Positions 23,382 to 33,182 of a DNA stretch of 64,000 bases are shown in pieces. The stretch lies in assembly GCA_963821235.1 (NCBI GenBank), contig CAWGCS010000001.1, forward strand, positions 186,001 to 250,000, read 5' to 3'. Position 1 is the stretch's first letter, and each line of letters opens with the position of its first letter. Source of the stretch: CTSoil-043 sp963821235 (GTDB lineage: Bacteria > Chloroflexota > Limnocylindria > Limnocylindrales > CSP1-4). The position numbers were made by a program, and so were the translations under genes. The notes beneath the pieces were generated by a model that was given only the letters and a program-made list of their open reading frames with translations, had not been told where the DNA came from and did not search any database.

Positions 23382-24863
23382 CTAGCGATCGCCGTGGGGA
23401 GCCACGCTCCCCGGCGTCTCGACCGCCCGGGGCGGCGGCACCACCGGCAGGATCACCGTGACCCTGGCGCCCGTCGGGGCCAGGTTCTCGGCCGTCGCCT
23501 CCCCACCGTGGGCCCTCGCGAGCGCACGCACGATCGCCAGGCCGAGGCCGGATCCAGGCCCGGAGCGCGCCGGGTCGGCGCGGTAGAACCGATCGAAGAC
23601 GCGATCGAGGGAGCCGGGCGGGAAGCCGCGGCCGTCGTCGCTCACGCGCAGGGCGACGGCTGCTCGACCCGCGTCGCGAACCGGGTGGGCGTCGACGAGG
23701 ACGTGCCCACCCGAGGCGGGCGCCGACGCGAGCGCGTTCTCGACGAGGTTGGCGAGGATCCGCTCCACCGCCGCCCGGTCGGCGGTCAGCGCGAGCACCG
23801 CTGGCTCCTCGGTCGCCCCGGCTGGGTTCGCGTCGAGCCGCGCCTCGCCGCGAAGGTCGATCCCGGCTGCGGCGGCGGAGGGAGCGAACCGCTCGATCGT
23901 CGCCGCGACGAGCGCCCGGGCATCCAGCGGCTCCGGTCGCAGCTCCAGCCGCCCGCTGCGGACCTGCTCGACGGTGCCGATGGCGTCCACGAGGCGGTCC
24001 ATCCGGCCGGCCTCCTCGGCGATGGCACGGGCGGCCCGGACCGCGGCATCGCCCGCGGCCGTGCCGTCCTCCAGGGCCTGGGCGAAGCCGCCGATGACCG
24101 TCAGCGGCGTCCGCAGGTCGTGGCGGACGTTGGCCAGCAGCTCGACCTCCTCGCGCCGGGTGGCGTCGAGCTCGGTCGTCATCGCGTTGAAGCGCTCGGT
24201 GAGGTCGCGCACCTCGCGGGGTCCCTCCAGGGGGAGCGGGGGCGCGCCCTGCGACGGCACGTCGGCCGTGGCGGCCGCGAGGCGCCGGAGCGGCCGCGTG
24301 ATGGAGCGCGACAGGAGCCAGGCGATCGGGGCGCCGAGGAGGATGACGATCAGGACGACGACCGGCAGGACGCGGGTGACGTCGCGCCAGGCTGCCGCCG
24401 GCGACCGATCCATGGTGGTCAGGACGATCGCGCTCGAGCCGCTGGCCGGGCCTCCCCGCGTCAGGATGGTGGCCGCGTAGAGGTAGCTCGTGCCCGCGGG
24501 ATCGGCCAGGCTGCCGTAGGCGACCTCGCCCGGGAGGAGGGCCGGATCCAGCTCGATGCTGGCGATGTCGAGCTGGGACTCGGCTGCCCCGAGAACCCGA
24601 CCGTTGGCGGTCCGGACGGACAGCTCGATGTCGGCGGGCAGCTCGGCGCGCAGCTCGGCCACCCGGGTCCGCAGCGCGGCGGGGGCGGTCACCAGGCGAA
24701 CCCGGGCGACGAGCGGCTGGGCCGTGTCGGCCATGGCCGCCCGCGTGGCGTCGCGGTGCAGCTCGCGAAGGGTCACGAAGAGCCCCGCCCCCACGGTCAG
24801 CAGCGTCGCCAGCCCGACCGCGGCGAATGCCAGCCCGATCCGGACCGAGACGCGGTCGAGCAT
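23382..24863 (-). CDS. sensor histidine kinase
   Basis: A 493-residue membrane kinase. TM1 is residues 9-31, an extracytoplasmic sensing region covers about 32-165, and TM2 is about 166-185 (VVVLIVILLGAPIAWLL). HAMP follows (SRSITRPLRRLAAA), then HisKA with phospho-acceptor H248 in LLANVRHDLRTPLT. The HATPase_c domain has an N box (LVENAL), G1 (VSDDGRGFPPG) and G2 (GSGLGLAIVRALARAHGG). It is the second gene of a two-component operon, overlapping its response regulator by 1 bp. The signal is unknown; no obvious target is adjacent except the secreted helical protein beyond the regulator. Confidence 0.95.
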   Translation of the reverse strand: MLDRVSVRIGLAFAAVGLATLLTVGAGLFVTLRELHRDATRAAMADTAQPLVARVRLVTAPAALRTRVAELRAELPADIELSVRTANGRVLGAAESQLDIASIELDPALLPGEVAYGSLADPAGTSYLYAATILTRGGPASGSSAIVLTTMDRSPAAAWRDVTRVLPVVVLIVILLGAPIAWLLSRSITRPLRRLAAATADVPSQGAPPLPLEGPREVRDLTERFNAMTTELDATRREEVELLANVRHDLRTPLTVIGGFAQALEDGTAAGDAAVRAARAIAEEAGRMDRLVDAIGTVEQVRSGRLELRPEPLDARALVAATIERFAPSAAAAGIDLRGEARLDANPAGATEEPAVLALTADRAAVERILANLVENALASAPASGGHVLVDAHPVRDAGRAAVALRVSDDGRGFPPGSLDRVFDRFYRADPARSGPGSGLGLAIVRALARAHGGEATAENLAPTGARVTVILPVVPPPRAVETPGSVAPHGDR

Positions 24864-25588
24864 CAGCCCGCGCCACCGGAGCGGTCGGCGGGTGGGGGCT
24901 CCGGCGCGGGCGCATCGGGCGGCGGCACCAGCCGGTAGCCGATCCCTCGCACCGCCTCGATGGCCGGGCCGTCCGGTCCGAGCTTCTTGCGGAGCTCCGA
25001 CACGTGGACGTCCACGGTCCGGGTCTCGCCCGGGAAGTCGGTCCCCCAGACGTTCTCCAGCAGCGCCTCGCGCCCCAGCACCGCCCCCGGGTCGCGGGCG
25101 AGCGCGACGAGGAGGTCGAACTCCCGCGGACGCAGCTCGAGGAGGCGGCCGTCGAGCAGCGCCTCGCGGCGGCGCGGGTCGATCCGGATCGGCCCGACCT
25201 CGATCGGGCGCCCCATCCGGACCGCGCCGTCGGTGCGGCGCAGGATGGCCTTGGCGCGGGCCACCAGCGCCCGCGGGTTGAAGGGCTTGGTGACGTAGTC
25301 GTCGGCACCCAGCTCGAGCCCGACGATGGCGTCCACGTCGTCGGAGCGCGCCGTCAGCATGAGGATCGGCGTGTCCGCCTCGCGCCGGATCGCCCGGCAC
25401 ACCTCGAACCCGTCGAGGCCCGGCAGCATCACGTCGAGGACGACCAGGTCGGGCCGGCGGCGGCGATGGATCTCGATCGCCGTCGGCCCGTCCGTGGCCA
25501 CGATCGTGGCGAAGCCGGCCTGCTCCAGGTAGAGGCGGAGGAGCTCGACGATGTTCGGCGCGTCGTCGACGACCAGGATCGTCTTCAT
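24863..25588 (-). CDS. OmpR/PhoB-family response regulator
   Basis: A 241-residue regulator. The receiver domain (1-115) has the acidic pocket D9-D10, phospho-acceptor D52 in VVLDVMLPG, and K101 in TKPF. The winged-helix DNA-binding domain (130-228) contains LRPREFDLLVALARDPG and TVDVHVSELRKKLG. A Pro-rich tail ends it. TAGACT lies 8 bases upstream of the ATG, so the operon has a leaderless promoter. The kinase gene follows with TGATG overlap. Confidence 0.96.
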   Translation of the reverse strand: MKTILVVDDAPNIVELLRLYLEQAGFATIVATDGPTAIEIHRRRRPDLVVLDVMLPGLDGFEVCRAIRREADTPILMLTARSDDVDAIVGLELGADDYVTKPFNPRALVARAKAILRRTDGAVRMGRPIEVGPIRIDPRRREALLDGRLLELRPREFDLLVALARDPGAVLGREALLENVWGTDFPGETRTVDVHVSELRKKLGPDGPAIEAVRGIGYRLVPPPDAPAPEPPPADRSGGAG

Positions 25589-25596
25589 CGTCGGCG

Positions 25597-25602
25597 AGTC
25601 TA
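25597..25602 (-). promoter_or_regulatory. -10 box TAGACT of the two-component operon
   Basis: On the minus strand TAGACT is followed by 8 bases and ATG 25588. Confidence 0.6.
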
Positions 25603-25640
25603 GCGCGCCGTCTCGGGCTCCCCCGCCCTGCCGGCCAGCC

Positions 25641-26426
25641 TCAGCGAAGGTCGGCGAGGATGGCCCGCGCGGCCGCCAGGGCCTTGCGCAGCGCGGCCCG
25701 GGCGTCCTTCAGGGACTCCCGCGCATCGCGGAGGACAGGCTGGGCGTCGCCGGCGTTCCAGGCGGCCGGGGTGAGCGCGAGCACCGCGGCGGCCGTGCCG
25801 TCGACGGCCGCCTCGGCGGTGTCGATCGAGGCGATCATCGTCGCGAGGTGCGTGCGCGCGTCGCCGACGTCCTTCCCGTTCGCCTCCGCCTCGTCGATGG
25901 CGGCTTCGAGATCCTCGGCGCTGGCGGTGGAACGGTCGGCCGCGACGCCGACCGTGTCGACCGCGGTCACGAGCGCCACCTGGCGGGAGACGAGGGCGTA
26001 GACGCGGTAGTCCTCGGAGATCCGGCGGACGTCCTCGCGCACGGCATCGACCGAGGTGTCGCCGTCGATCTCCGCCCGCAGGGCCTGCAGGCCCGAGGTC
26101 GCGGAGGCCAGGACCTGGCCGAGCGCCGCCTGGTGGTCGTCGGTGAGGGTCTGCGAGGCGCTCACGGCGGACTGGAGCCTCGCCAGCGTCTCGAGCCGGC
26201 GGTCGATCTCGCAGCGCCCAACCGCCTGCAGGTTGGCGACGGTGGGGTGTGCCTTGGCGGTGACCCAGAGGGCCGCGCAGCGGACAGTGCCGGCCGCGGC
26301 AGGCGCGGGGTCGGCGGTCGCGGCAGGGGCAGCCGGCGCGGCGAGGGCCGTGCCTGCGCCCATCACGACGGCGAGGATGAGCCCGGTCGCCGTGATGGCG
26401 AGGGGGCGCCGGAAGGTGCGTGTCAT
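25641..26426 (-). CDS. secreted alpha-helical protein of unknown function
   Basis: A 261-residue exported protein. The signal peptide is about 30 residues (LAITATGLILAVVMGAGTALA, cleaved before APAAP). The mature part is Ala-rich and almost all helical, with heptad-like patterns (LETLARLQSAVSASQTLTDDHQAALGQVLASATSGLQALRAEI, and an ending of DARESLKDARAALRKALAAARAILADLR). It suggests a coiled-coil bundle. A single pair of Cys (near 50 and 72) could form a disulfide. It overlaps the upstream lipoprotein gene by ATGA, so the two are coexpressed and perhaps partners. It lies next to the two-component system, a possible regulator. Confidence 0.7.
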   Translation of the reverse strand: MTRTFRRPLAITATGLILAVVMGAGTALAAPAAPAATADPAPAAAGTVRCAALWVTAKAHPTVANLQAVGRCEIDRRLETLARLQSAVSASQTLTDDHQAALGQVLASATSGLQALRAEIDGDTSVDAVREDVRRISEDYRVYALVSRQVALVTAVDTVGVAADRSTASAEDLEAAIDEAEANGKDVGDARTHLATMIASIDTAEAAVDGTAAAVLALTPAAWNAGDAQPVLRDARESLKDARAALRKALAAARAILADLR

Positions 26427-26698
26427 CGAGGACTCCCTTCATCGTTGGGGGCGGCCGCGTCGCTCGCGAGCGCCTCGGTCAGCTGGTCGAGCAGGCGCTC
26501 GAGCGCGGAGAGGTCCGCCGTCGTCACCGGCGCCGCGAGAGGCGTCAGCCCCGGGCCGCCCGGCGTCGCCGCGGGGGCGCTCCGGTCGGTCGCAGGCTCA
26601 TGAGCCGCTCCAAGCCGGCCGCCGCAGGCGCCGAGCGCCAGCAGGGTCCCCAGGAGGGCCACCGCGCCCAGCCAAATTGCTCGGCCGCCTCGACGCAT
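26423..26698 (-). CDS. small lipoprotein
   Basis: A 91-residue predicted lipoprotein. The signal ends in a lipobox L-G-A-C (LLALGACGG), giving lipidated Cys25. The short mature part is Pro/Ala-rich, then a helix (SALERLLDQLTEALASDA). It is translationally coupled (ATGA) to the secreted helical protein downstream. Function unknown. Confidence 0.65.
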   Translation of the reverse strand: MRRGGRAIWLGAVALLGTLLALGACGGRLGAAHEPATDRSAPAATPGGPGLTPLAAPVTTADLSALERLLDQLTEALASDAAAPNDEGSPR

Positions 26699-26841
26699 CG
26701 CGTTCCGTCACCCGGTGCGGGCCGCCACTCGGCGGCACTGCGGTCAGGGTCGGGCCTGGACCCGGGCGGAGCCACGGGCCTCGACACGCCGAATGTCAGC
26801 GGTCGGTAAGGCGCGCCTGCCCGCTGGCCGGCGCGCCCCCG

Positions 26842-27447
26842 CTAGACGCCCGCCATGGCGGCGTGCACGGCGTCCATCACCCCGAAGGCGGCCAGGCCCA
26901 GGGCCAGGCAGGGAGCCAGGCCGACCAGGCTGAGCGCCCCCTCCCTCGTGGAGCGACCCAGGAGCAAGGGCATGGCCAGGCCGGCGCCGACGCCGACCCA
27001 GCCGGGCACCGGATCCGGAGCCACGACGAGGAGGTGCACGCCTTCCGCGACCACGGCCGCGCCCAGCAGCGCGATCGACACGATCCGCTGCGGGCGCTCG
27101 CCGTGGCGCCACCAGCGCCCGGCCAGGCCGAAGGTCGGGCCGCCGACCACGGCGATGGCGGTCCAGAAGACGTACCCGGACAGGGTCCCGGCGTATCCGT
27201 TCAGCGCCATCACCGCCACGTAGTACCCGAGCAGCGCGCCGAGGAGCGTCCCCGTGCCGGCTGCGACCGCCCAGCGAGCCGTCGCCATGAGCGAGCCGAC
27301 GACGAACGCGGATGCCAGCCACACCGCACCCGAGTTGGCCAGCCAGTTCGAGCTGCCCGGCAGTGACCCTTGTCCGAGGCGCGTCAGCACCCCGAGGGCG
27401 AGCCCCGCGGCGCCGATCAAGGCGACGGCCCGCCATCCGTTCCTCAT
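26842..27447 (-). CDS. six-helix membrane protein (DUF6518-like)
   Basis: A 201-residue integral membrane protein with about six TM helices: GAAGLALGVLTRL.., WLASAFVVGSLMATARWAVAAGTGTLLGALLGYYVAVMALNG, FWTAIAVVGGPTFGLAG and so on. Gly/Ala-rich helices and short loops fit the DUF6518 family of hypothetical membrane proteins. ATG 27447 is supported by a CATACT box 6 bases upstream. No function known; stands alone. Confidence 0.65.
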   Translation of the reverse strand: MRNGWRAVALIGAAGLALGVLTRLGQGSLPGSSNWLANSGAVWLASAFVVGSLMATARWAVAAGTGTLLGALLGYYVAVMALNGYAGTLSGYVFWTAIAVVGGPTFGLAGRWWRHGERPQRIVSIALLGAAVVAEGVHLLVVAPDPVPGWVGVGAGLAMPLLLGRSTREGALSLVGLAPCLALGLAAFGVMDAVHAAMAGV

Positions 27448-27453
27448 CGCGGA

Positions 27454-27459
27454 AGTATG
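27454..27459 (-). promoter_or_regulatory. -10-like box CATACT, leaderless promoter
   Basis: CATACT on the minus strand with a 6-base spacer (TCCGCG) to ATG 27447; same geometry as the TAGACT boxes. Confidence 0.45.
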
Positions 27460-27482
27460 ACCGGGCGGGCCGCCGGCCCTCC

Positions 27483-27549
27483 GCGATCCGCCGCGCGGGT
27501 CCGGGTCGAGTCGGGACGGGCGGCACTTGGCGCCAGGTCCACGGGTCGC
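27483..27549 (+). repeat. dispersed repeat R2, copy 1
   Basis: 67 bp identical to 29703-29769 except at two positions. It contains the palindrome TGGCGCCA inside ACTTGGCGCCAGGT and CCGCC/GGCGG arms. This copy lies between the SipW-like gene's terminator and the divergently placed membrane-protein gene, not in front of a plus-strand gene. Confidence 0.8.
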
Positions 27550-27598
27550 CGGAGCACGCTGGACGCCGGCGCGGCACGAGGACGGGAGTGAGCAGCAC

Positions 27599-27624
27599 GA
27601 CGCCCGGCACCAAGGCCGGGCGTC
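27599..27624 (-). terminator. hairpin terminator of the signal peptidase gene
   Basis: GACGCCCGGC and GCCGGGCGTC form a perfect 10-bp stem with a 6-base loop, 46 bp past the stop of the minus-strand signal peptidase gene. A second, weaker hairpin (CCCGCG/CGCGGG) lies closer to the stop. Confidence 0.6.
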
Positions 27625-27669
27625 GATGCGGCTCCGATGTCTCCCGCGGGACTCCTCGCGGGCGGCGCG

Positions 27670-28731
<1,062 letters not shown>

Positions 28732-28802
28732 CTCAGCTCCCCAGGGTCAGGGTCCGGACCCAGGCTTGGCCGAGGCCGGACCGACGACCTCGTTGGCGAG
28801 CG

Positions 28803-29372
28803 TCACTCGCTCCAGCCGGGATTCTCCGGCTGGGTCGCGTCGAAGACCAGGTCGAATGTCGTCGTCTTGTTCTGGAAGGCGTTGCCAGCGGTCGAGTCCA
28901 GCTGGAAGTCGAACCAGTAGCAGTGACTGATGTTGACGTCGAGCGTGTCGCTGATGGCGTTGTCGACTGAGTTGACGGCCAGCCCGCCGATCGGCCCGAC
29001 GTAGACGACGGGCCAAGCACCCGGTGTGCCTGTCCCGCAGAAGGTGTGCCGGACCCGAACGTTCACCTTGTCGAAGAGGCCAGCGACCGACTCGGTCTTG
29101 AACGCGTCGGTGATGCGGTACTTGACGGCGGTCGTCGACCCGGCCGTGTTGTAGACCTCGACGTAGTACTGGGGAGTCCATGCGCCCGGGAGCAGGTTCG
29201 AGAGCGTGATCCCGGCGGTGTTCGGCCCGTTGGTCTGGAAGACGATCTTGCCGGTCGTGCCCGTGACGGGGATCGTGTCCTGACCGGTGAACCACGCGGC
29301 GCTGCCGATGGCACCAAACGCAAGGATGAGCGCGGCGAGACCCGCGAAGAGTGCTGCGAGACGCGTTCTCAT
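28803..29372 (-). CDS. TasA/camelysin-like secreted fibre protein
   Basis: A 189-residue exported protein. An uncharged hydrophobic signal (LAALFAGLAALILAFGAIGSAAWF) of the SipW-processed type precedes a beta-sandwich with the TasA/CalY/SipW-cognate pattern. DTIPVTGTTGKIVFQTNGPN comes first, then SNLLPGAWTPQYYVEVYNTAGSTTAVKYRIT. The family forms biofilm matrix fibres in Bacillus. Two Cys (HTFCGTG and SHCYWF) could pair. ATG 29372; an in-frame GTG two codons upstream is an alternative. Pairing with the SipW-like peptidase gene directly downstream supports the call. Confidence 0.75.
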   Translation of the reverse strand: MRTRLAALFAGLAALILAFGAIGSAAWFTGQDTIPVTGTTGKIVFQTNGPNTAGITLSNLLPGAWTPQYYVEVYNTAGSTTAVKYRITDAFKTESVAGLFDKVNVRVRHTFCGTGTPGAWPVVYVGPIGGLAVNSVDNAISDTLDVNISHCYWFDFQLDSTAGNAFQNKTTTFDLVFDATQPENPGWSE

Positions 29373-29648
29373 GTGCACCACGTGTCCTTCCGATGCGGCG
29401 CGGCTTGGCCCTCGCGGCTGCGGGGGATCCGCGCACCCAGAGCACACACGCGCAGGCAGCGGAACCGGCCGAGTCCAAGCGAGGTCGCCTCTCGTGGTCG
29501 CGTCACACCTGCCGCCTCGGGGACGCACGTGGGCACGTGCGGCGTCTCCACCAGGCTGGCGACCGTGGGCCGGGACCTCTGTCGCTCGGCGTGACGTGGA
29601 CTCTCGGCGTGGACTCCGGGGTGGTCCAGTGCCGTCCGTCACCATGCG

Positions 29649-29679
29649 GTGGGGTTGGGTGCGCAGACGCACCACCCAC
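29649..29679 (+). other. strong stem-loop upstream of repeat R2
   Basis: Inner stem GGTGCG-CAGA-CGCACC (29658-29673) with outer arms GTGGG (29649-29653) and CCCAC (29675-29679) across an asymmetric bulge. It lies in the 400-bp gap between the divergent TasA-like and toroid genes, 24 bp before R2 copy 2. The rest of the gap holds no gene. Confidence 0.45.
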
Positions 29680-29702
29680 GGACATCGAGCCATGCCGCGT
29701 TT

Positions 29703-29769
29703 GCGATCCGCCGCTCGGATCCGGGTCGAGTCGGGACGGGCGGCACTTGGCGCCAGGTCCACGGGTCGC
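29703..29769 (+). repeat. dispersed repeat R2, copy 2
   Basis: 67 bp matching 27483-27549 at 65 positions. This copy ends 22 bp before the start codon at 29792, so it could be part of that gene's leader. Confidence 0.8.
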
Positions 29770-29791
29770 GAGCATGGCGCCGGAGGTTCCG

Positions 29792-30805
29792 ATGCCTGAC
29801 TGGCGCGACGCGCTCCGCGACGATCCCGTCCCCTGGCTGCTCGACGAGTCGACTCCGGCCGTTCGCCACCTGGCCCTGCGCGACCTGCTCGATCGCCCGC
29901 CGGACGACCCAGAGGTCGTGGCGGCGCGGCGCGCCGGGATGCAGGCAGACCCGATTGCCTCGATCCTGGCCGCCCAGGACCCCGCCGGCTGGTGGGTCAA
30001 GCCGGGCGCCGGCTACGGCCCCAAGTACACGGGCACCGTCTGGCAGCTCATCTTCCTCGACCAGCTCGGCGCCGACGCCGGGGATCCGCGGATCCGCGCC
30101 GCCTGCGCCTACGTCCTGGGGCACGCCCAGGCGCGGAGCGGCGGGTTCGCCGCGTCCGGCGTCGCACGGGAGGCGCCACCCCCGCCGTCGCTGGTCATCC
30201 ATTGCCTGACGGGGAACCTCCTCGGCGCGCTCATCGGGTTCGGCTGGCTCGAGGATGCCCGCGTCGGCCGGGCGATCGGGTGGGCGACGGCTGCCGTCAC
30301 CGGGGAGGGCGACCCGCCCTTCAACGCGATCACGCCGGGCCCGGGATTCCGCTGCGGCGCGAACCAGGGCCTCCCCTGCGCCTGGGGCGCCACGAAGGTG
30401 CTCCTCGCCCTCGCCCGGATCCCGCCGGAGCGGCGCTCGGCCGAGGTCGGGCGGGCGATCGACGCGGCAGTCGCGTTGCTGCTGAGCCGGGATCCGGCGG
30501 TCGCCGACTACCCGATGGGCTACGGCAACACCCGCCCCAGCCGCTCCTGGTTCAAGCTGGGGTTCCCATCCGGGTACGTGACCGACGTGCTGCAGGTCCT
30601 GGAGGCCCTCTGTCGGGCCGGCCTCGGGCGCGACGAACGCCTGCGACCGGCGGTCGAGTGGCTGATCGGGCGCCAGGACGATCGCGGCCGGTGGGCCAAC
30701 GACTACGCCTATGCCGGCAAGATGGCTGTCGACATCGACCTGCCCGGCGCGCCGAGCCGCTGGGTCACCCTGCGGGCCTGCCGGGTGCTGCGCGCCGCGG
30801 GCTGA
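29792..30805 (+). CDS. prenyltransferase/squalene-cyclase-like alpha/alpha-toroid protein
   Basis: A 337-residue soluble protein built of helical repeats of the terpenoid-cyclase/prenyltransferase toroid type. Pieces such as AAQDPAGWWVKPGAGYGPKYTGTVWQLIFLDQLGAD, GGFAASG, and the last unit VEWLIGRQDDRGRWANDY are typical. Databases often mislabel this family as nitrogen-fixation protein. The catalytic DxDD of cyclases is absent, so enzyme activity is doubtful. ATG 29792 follows GGAGG at 5 bases; an in-frame ATG at 29774 is less likely. Stands alone behind the R2 repeat. Confidence 0.75.
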   Translation: MPDWRDALRDDPVPWLLDESTPAVRHLALRDLLDRPPDDPEVVAARRAGMQADPIASILAAQDPAGWWVKPGAGYGPKYTGTVWQLIFLDQLGADAGDPRIRAACAYVLGHAQARSGGFAASGVAREAPPPPSLVIHCLTGNLLGALIGFGWLEDARVGRAIGWATAAVTGEGDPPFNAITPGPGFRCGANQGLPCAWGATKVLLALARIPPERRSAEVGRAIDAAVALLLSRDPAVADYPMGYGNTRPSRSWFKLGFPSGYVTDVLQVLEALCRAGLGRDERLRPAVEWLIGRQDDRGRWANDYAYAGKMAVDIDLPGAPSRWVTLRACRVLRAAG

Positions 30806-31238
30806 TCGGGCGATCGAGCCGGGGCCGCGACGTCGACTCCCGGCATCTCGCCGGCCAGGAGCCAGGTTCGGCCGACCCGCCCGTCGACTCGATCAGATGC
30901 TCGTCCTGCGAACCGTACGTCGGGCCTCCGGTCGCGGTCCGCCGTGCCCGGCGGCCAGCGCCGGCGCGAACCCTGCCGAATGCGCGCGCAGGCGAGCCGG
31001 TGATCGAATGGAGGACTTCCTGACGGGCGCGGGGGATTCGTCCGACGGCACCGTCGCGCATACGGCTCACCCGGCGGACATCTGACCGGAAGCGGCGGGC
31101 CGACCCGTAGGCGGGCCCGCGCGGCTCGGCGCGAACCCAGCCGAATGCCCGGCACCCCACGTGTCGACCGGCAGGCGGACTACACTCCCCGGCATCGAAG
31201 CGGGGGTCCCGGGACCCCATCGCACGGAGGCACAGCGC
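30806..31238 (+). other. leader region before the formate dehydrogenase operon with a direct repeat
   Basis: No gene seen in these 430 bp. A 22-bp direct repeat, CGGCGCGAACCC(T/A)GCCGAATGC, occurs at 30962-30983 and 31127-31148, 165 bp apart with one mismatch. The second copy is 33 bp upstream of the TACACT promoter box at 31181, so it may be a regulator site for the fdh operon. Confidence 0.5.
31181..31186 (+). promoter_or_regulatory. -10 box TACACT of the fdh operon
   Basis: TACACT 52 bp upstream of ATG 31239. The start would leave a leader of about 45 nt with a GGAGG site 8 bases from the ATG, so this operon is leadered. Confidence 0.5.
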
Positions 31239-33173
31239 ATGGCGAAGGGCTACGTCCGGCTCACGCATCCGCTCGTCCGCGACGGCGACCGCGCGACCGG
31301 CGTCCTCCGCCCGGCGACCTGGGACGAGGCCATGGAACGGGCGGCCGGCGGGATCCGGCAGGCCGTCCACCGCCACGGACCAACGGCCTATGGCTGCTTC
31401 TCCTGCTCGAAGGCGACCAACGAGGTCAACTTCGCGGCCCAGAAGCTGGCCCGGGCGGTCGTCGGCAGCAACAACATCGACAGCTGCAACAGGACCTGAC
31501 ACGCTCCGTCGGTCGCCGGTCTGGCGACCATCTTCGGTGCCGGCGGCGGCACCAGCTCCTACCGCGAGGTGGAGGAGACGGACCTCGTCGTCCTGTGGGG
31601 CTCGAACGCGCGCGAGACCCACCCGATCTTCTTCCACCACCTCCTCCGCGGCGTCCACAACGGCGCCCGCCTCTACGCCGTCGACCCGCGCCGGACCAGC
31701 TCGGCGCAGTGGGCCGACGCCTGGCTGGGGCTCGACGTCGGGAGCGACATCGCCCTGGCAAACGCCGTCGGCCGCGAGATCATCGCTGCCGGGCTGCACG
31801 ACGAGGCGTTCATCCGCCGGGCGACGACCGGCTTCGACGAGTACCGCGCCCGCGTCGACGCGTACACCCTCGAGTACGCCGAGCGCGAGACGGGCGTCCC
31901 CGCCGCGCTCATCCGCGAGCTCGCCCACGCATACGCGACGGCCCCCCGGGCGATGATCTGCTGGACCCTGGGGATCACCGAGCACCACAACGCGGTCGAC
32001 AACGTCATCGCCCTCATCTCCCTGGCCCTGCTGACCGGCCACGTCGGCAGGTACGGGAGCGGGCTCAACCCGCTCCGCGGCCAAAACAACGTCCAGGGCG
32101 GCGGCGACATGGGCGCCCTCCCCGACCGCCTCCCGGGCTTCCAGCACGTCGAGAGCGGCCCGCTGCGGGCGCGCTTCGACGCCGCCTGGAACGTGACCGT
32201 CCCGCCGCAGCGCGGCTGGAACCTGACCGGGATGTTCCACGCCATGGAGCGGGGCGAGCTGACCGCCGTCTACGTCATCGGGGAGAACCCCGTCCAGTCC
32301 GAGGCCGACCAGGGCAAGGCGATCCGGGCCCTCTCGGGCCTCGAGCACCTCGTTGTCCAGGACATCTTCCTGACGCGGACGGCCGAGCTGGCGGACGTGG
32401 TCCTGCCGGCGGCCGCCGCCTGGGCTGAGACCGAGGGGACGGTCACCAACTCCGAGCGGCGGGTGCAGCGGGTGCGCCGGGCGCTCCAGCCGCCCGGCGA
32501 GGCCCGCGACGACCTCGCGATCATCTTCGACATGGCGCGGCGCCTCGGCGCCGACTGGGGCGAGCCGTCGGCCGAGCGCGTCTGGGACGAGCTGCGCAGC
32601 TTCTCCCCGGTCCACGCGGGGATGAGCTACGCCCGGCTGGAGGCCGAGGGCGGGCTTCAGTGGCCCTGCTACGACGAGACGCACCCGGGCGAGCTGTTCC
32701 TCCACTCCCGCCTCTGGGAGGACCCCGTGCCTGGCTCGCGGGCGCCGTTCGTGCCGGTCGAGCACGACCCGCCGGTCGACCGCCTCGACCGCGACTTCCC
32801 GATCCGCCTGACGACCGGCCGGCGGCTGGACTCGTACAACACGGGCGTCCAGTCGGGCGGCTACCGCTCCCCGCTTCGCCGCGGCGAGACGCTCGACCTC
32901 TCGCCCGAGGACGCCAGGCGCCTGCGGGTCGCCGCCGGCGAGCGCGTCCGGGTGGTCTCCCGCCGCGGCGCCGTGGAGGCCCCGGTCCGGGTGGACGAGG
33001 GCCTTCGCCCCGGCCTCGCCTTCATGACCCTCCACTTCCAGGACGACGTCGCCACGAACCTCCTGACGATCGACGCCACGGACCCGAAGTCCGGCACGGC
33101 CGAGTTCAAGGCCACCGCCATCCGGGTCGAGAAGCTGGGGGCGCCGGCACGGGCCGGGCGCCCGCGGCCCTAG
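31239..33173 (+). CDS. formate dehydrogenase catalytic fragment, selenocysteine-containing (FdhA-C)
   Basis: 644 residues if the UGA at 31497-31499 is read as selenocysteine (Sec87). It is the bis-MGD formate dehydrogenase core. NNIDSCNRT-Sec-HAPSVAGL matches the E. coli FdhF active site, and Arg280 in NPLRGQNNVQG corresponds to FdhF Arg333. LPDRLPG, QDIFLTRTAELADVVLP and the C-terminal molydopterin-dinucleotide domain (LTTGRRLDSYNTGVQ) follow. The [4Fe-4S] domain that should precede it (CxxCxxxC..C) is absent: the protein begins MAKGYVRLTHPLVRDG, the point just after that domain in relatives. The missing part is the end of the gene at 35135. Without Sec reading, the product would stop at 86 residues. 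Confidence 0.93.
31497..31529 (+). promoter_or_regulatory. bacterial SECIS element after the in-frame UGA
   Basis: The UGA (31497-31499) is followed after 11 bases by a perfect 7-bp stem, GGTCGCC (31511-31517) and GGCGACC (31523-31529). It is capped by loop GGTCT (31518-31522). The distance from UGA to the loop is 18 nt and the loop is GGUCU, both the same as in E. coli fdhF. This is what SelB recognises. Confidence 0.92.
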
Positions 33174-33176
33174 ACT
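33171..33176 (+). promoter_or_regulatory. internal -10 box TAGACT before the NuoEF fusion
   Basis: TAGACT overlaps the fdhA-C stop codon (TAG) and stands 6 bases before ATG 33183, the leaderless geometry. The NuoEF fusion may therefore be transcribed independently of the selenium-dependent gene. Confidence 0.5.
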
Positions 33177-33182
33177 CCGCCG

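Noticed and set aside
31239..31499. Reading the catalytic formate dehydrogenase gene as a nonsense-mutated pseudogene
   Set aside because: UGA sits at the Sec position, is followed by His and a SECIS hairpin with the E. coli spacing, and a full Sec cassette is in the window.
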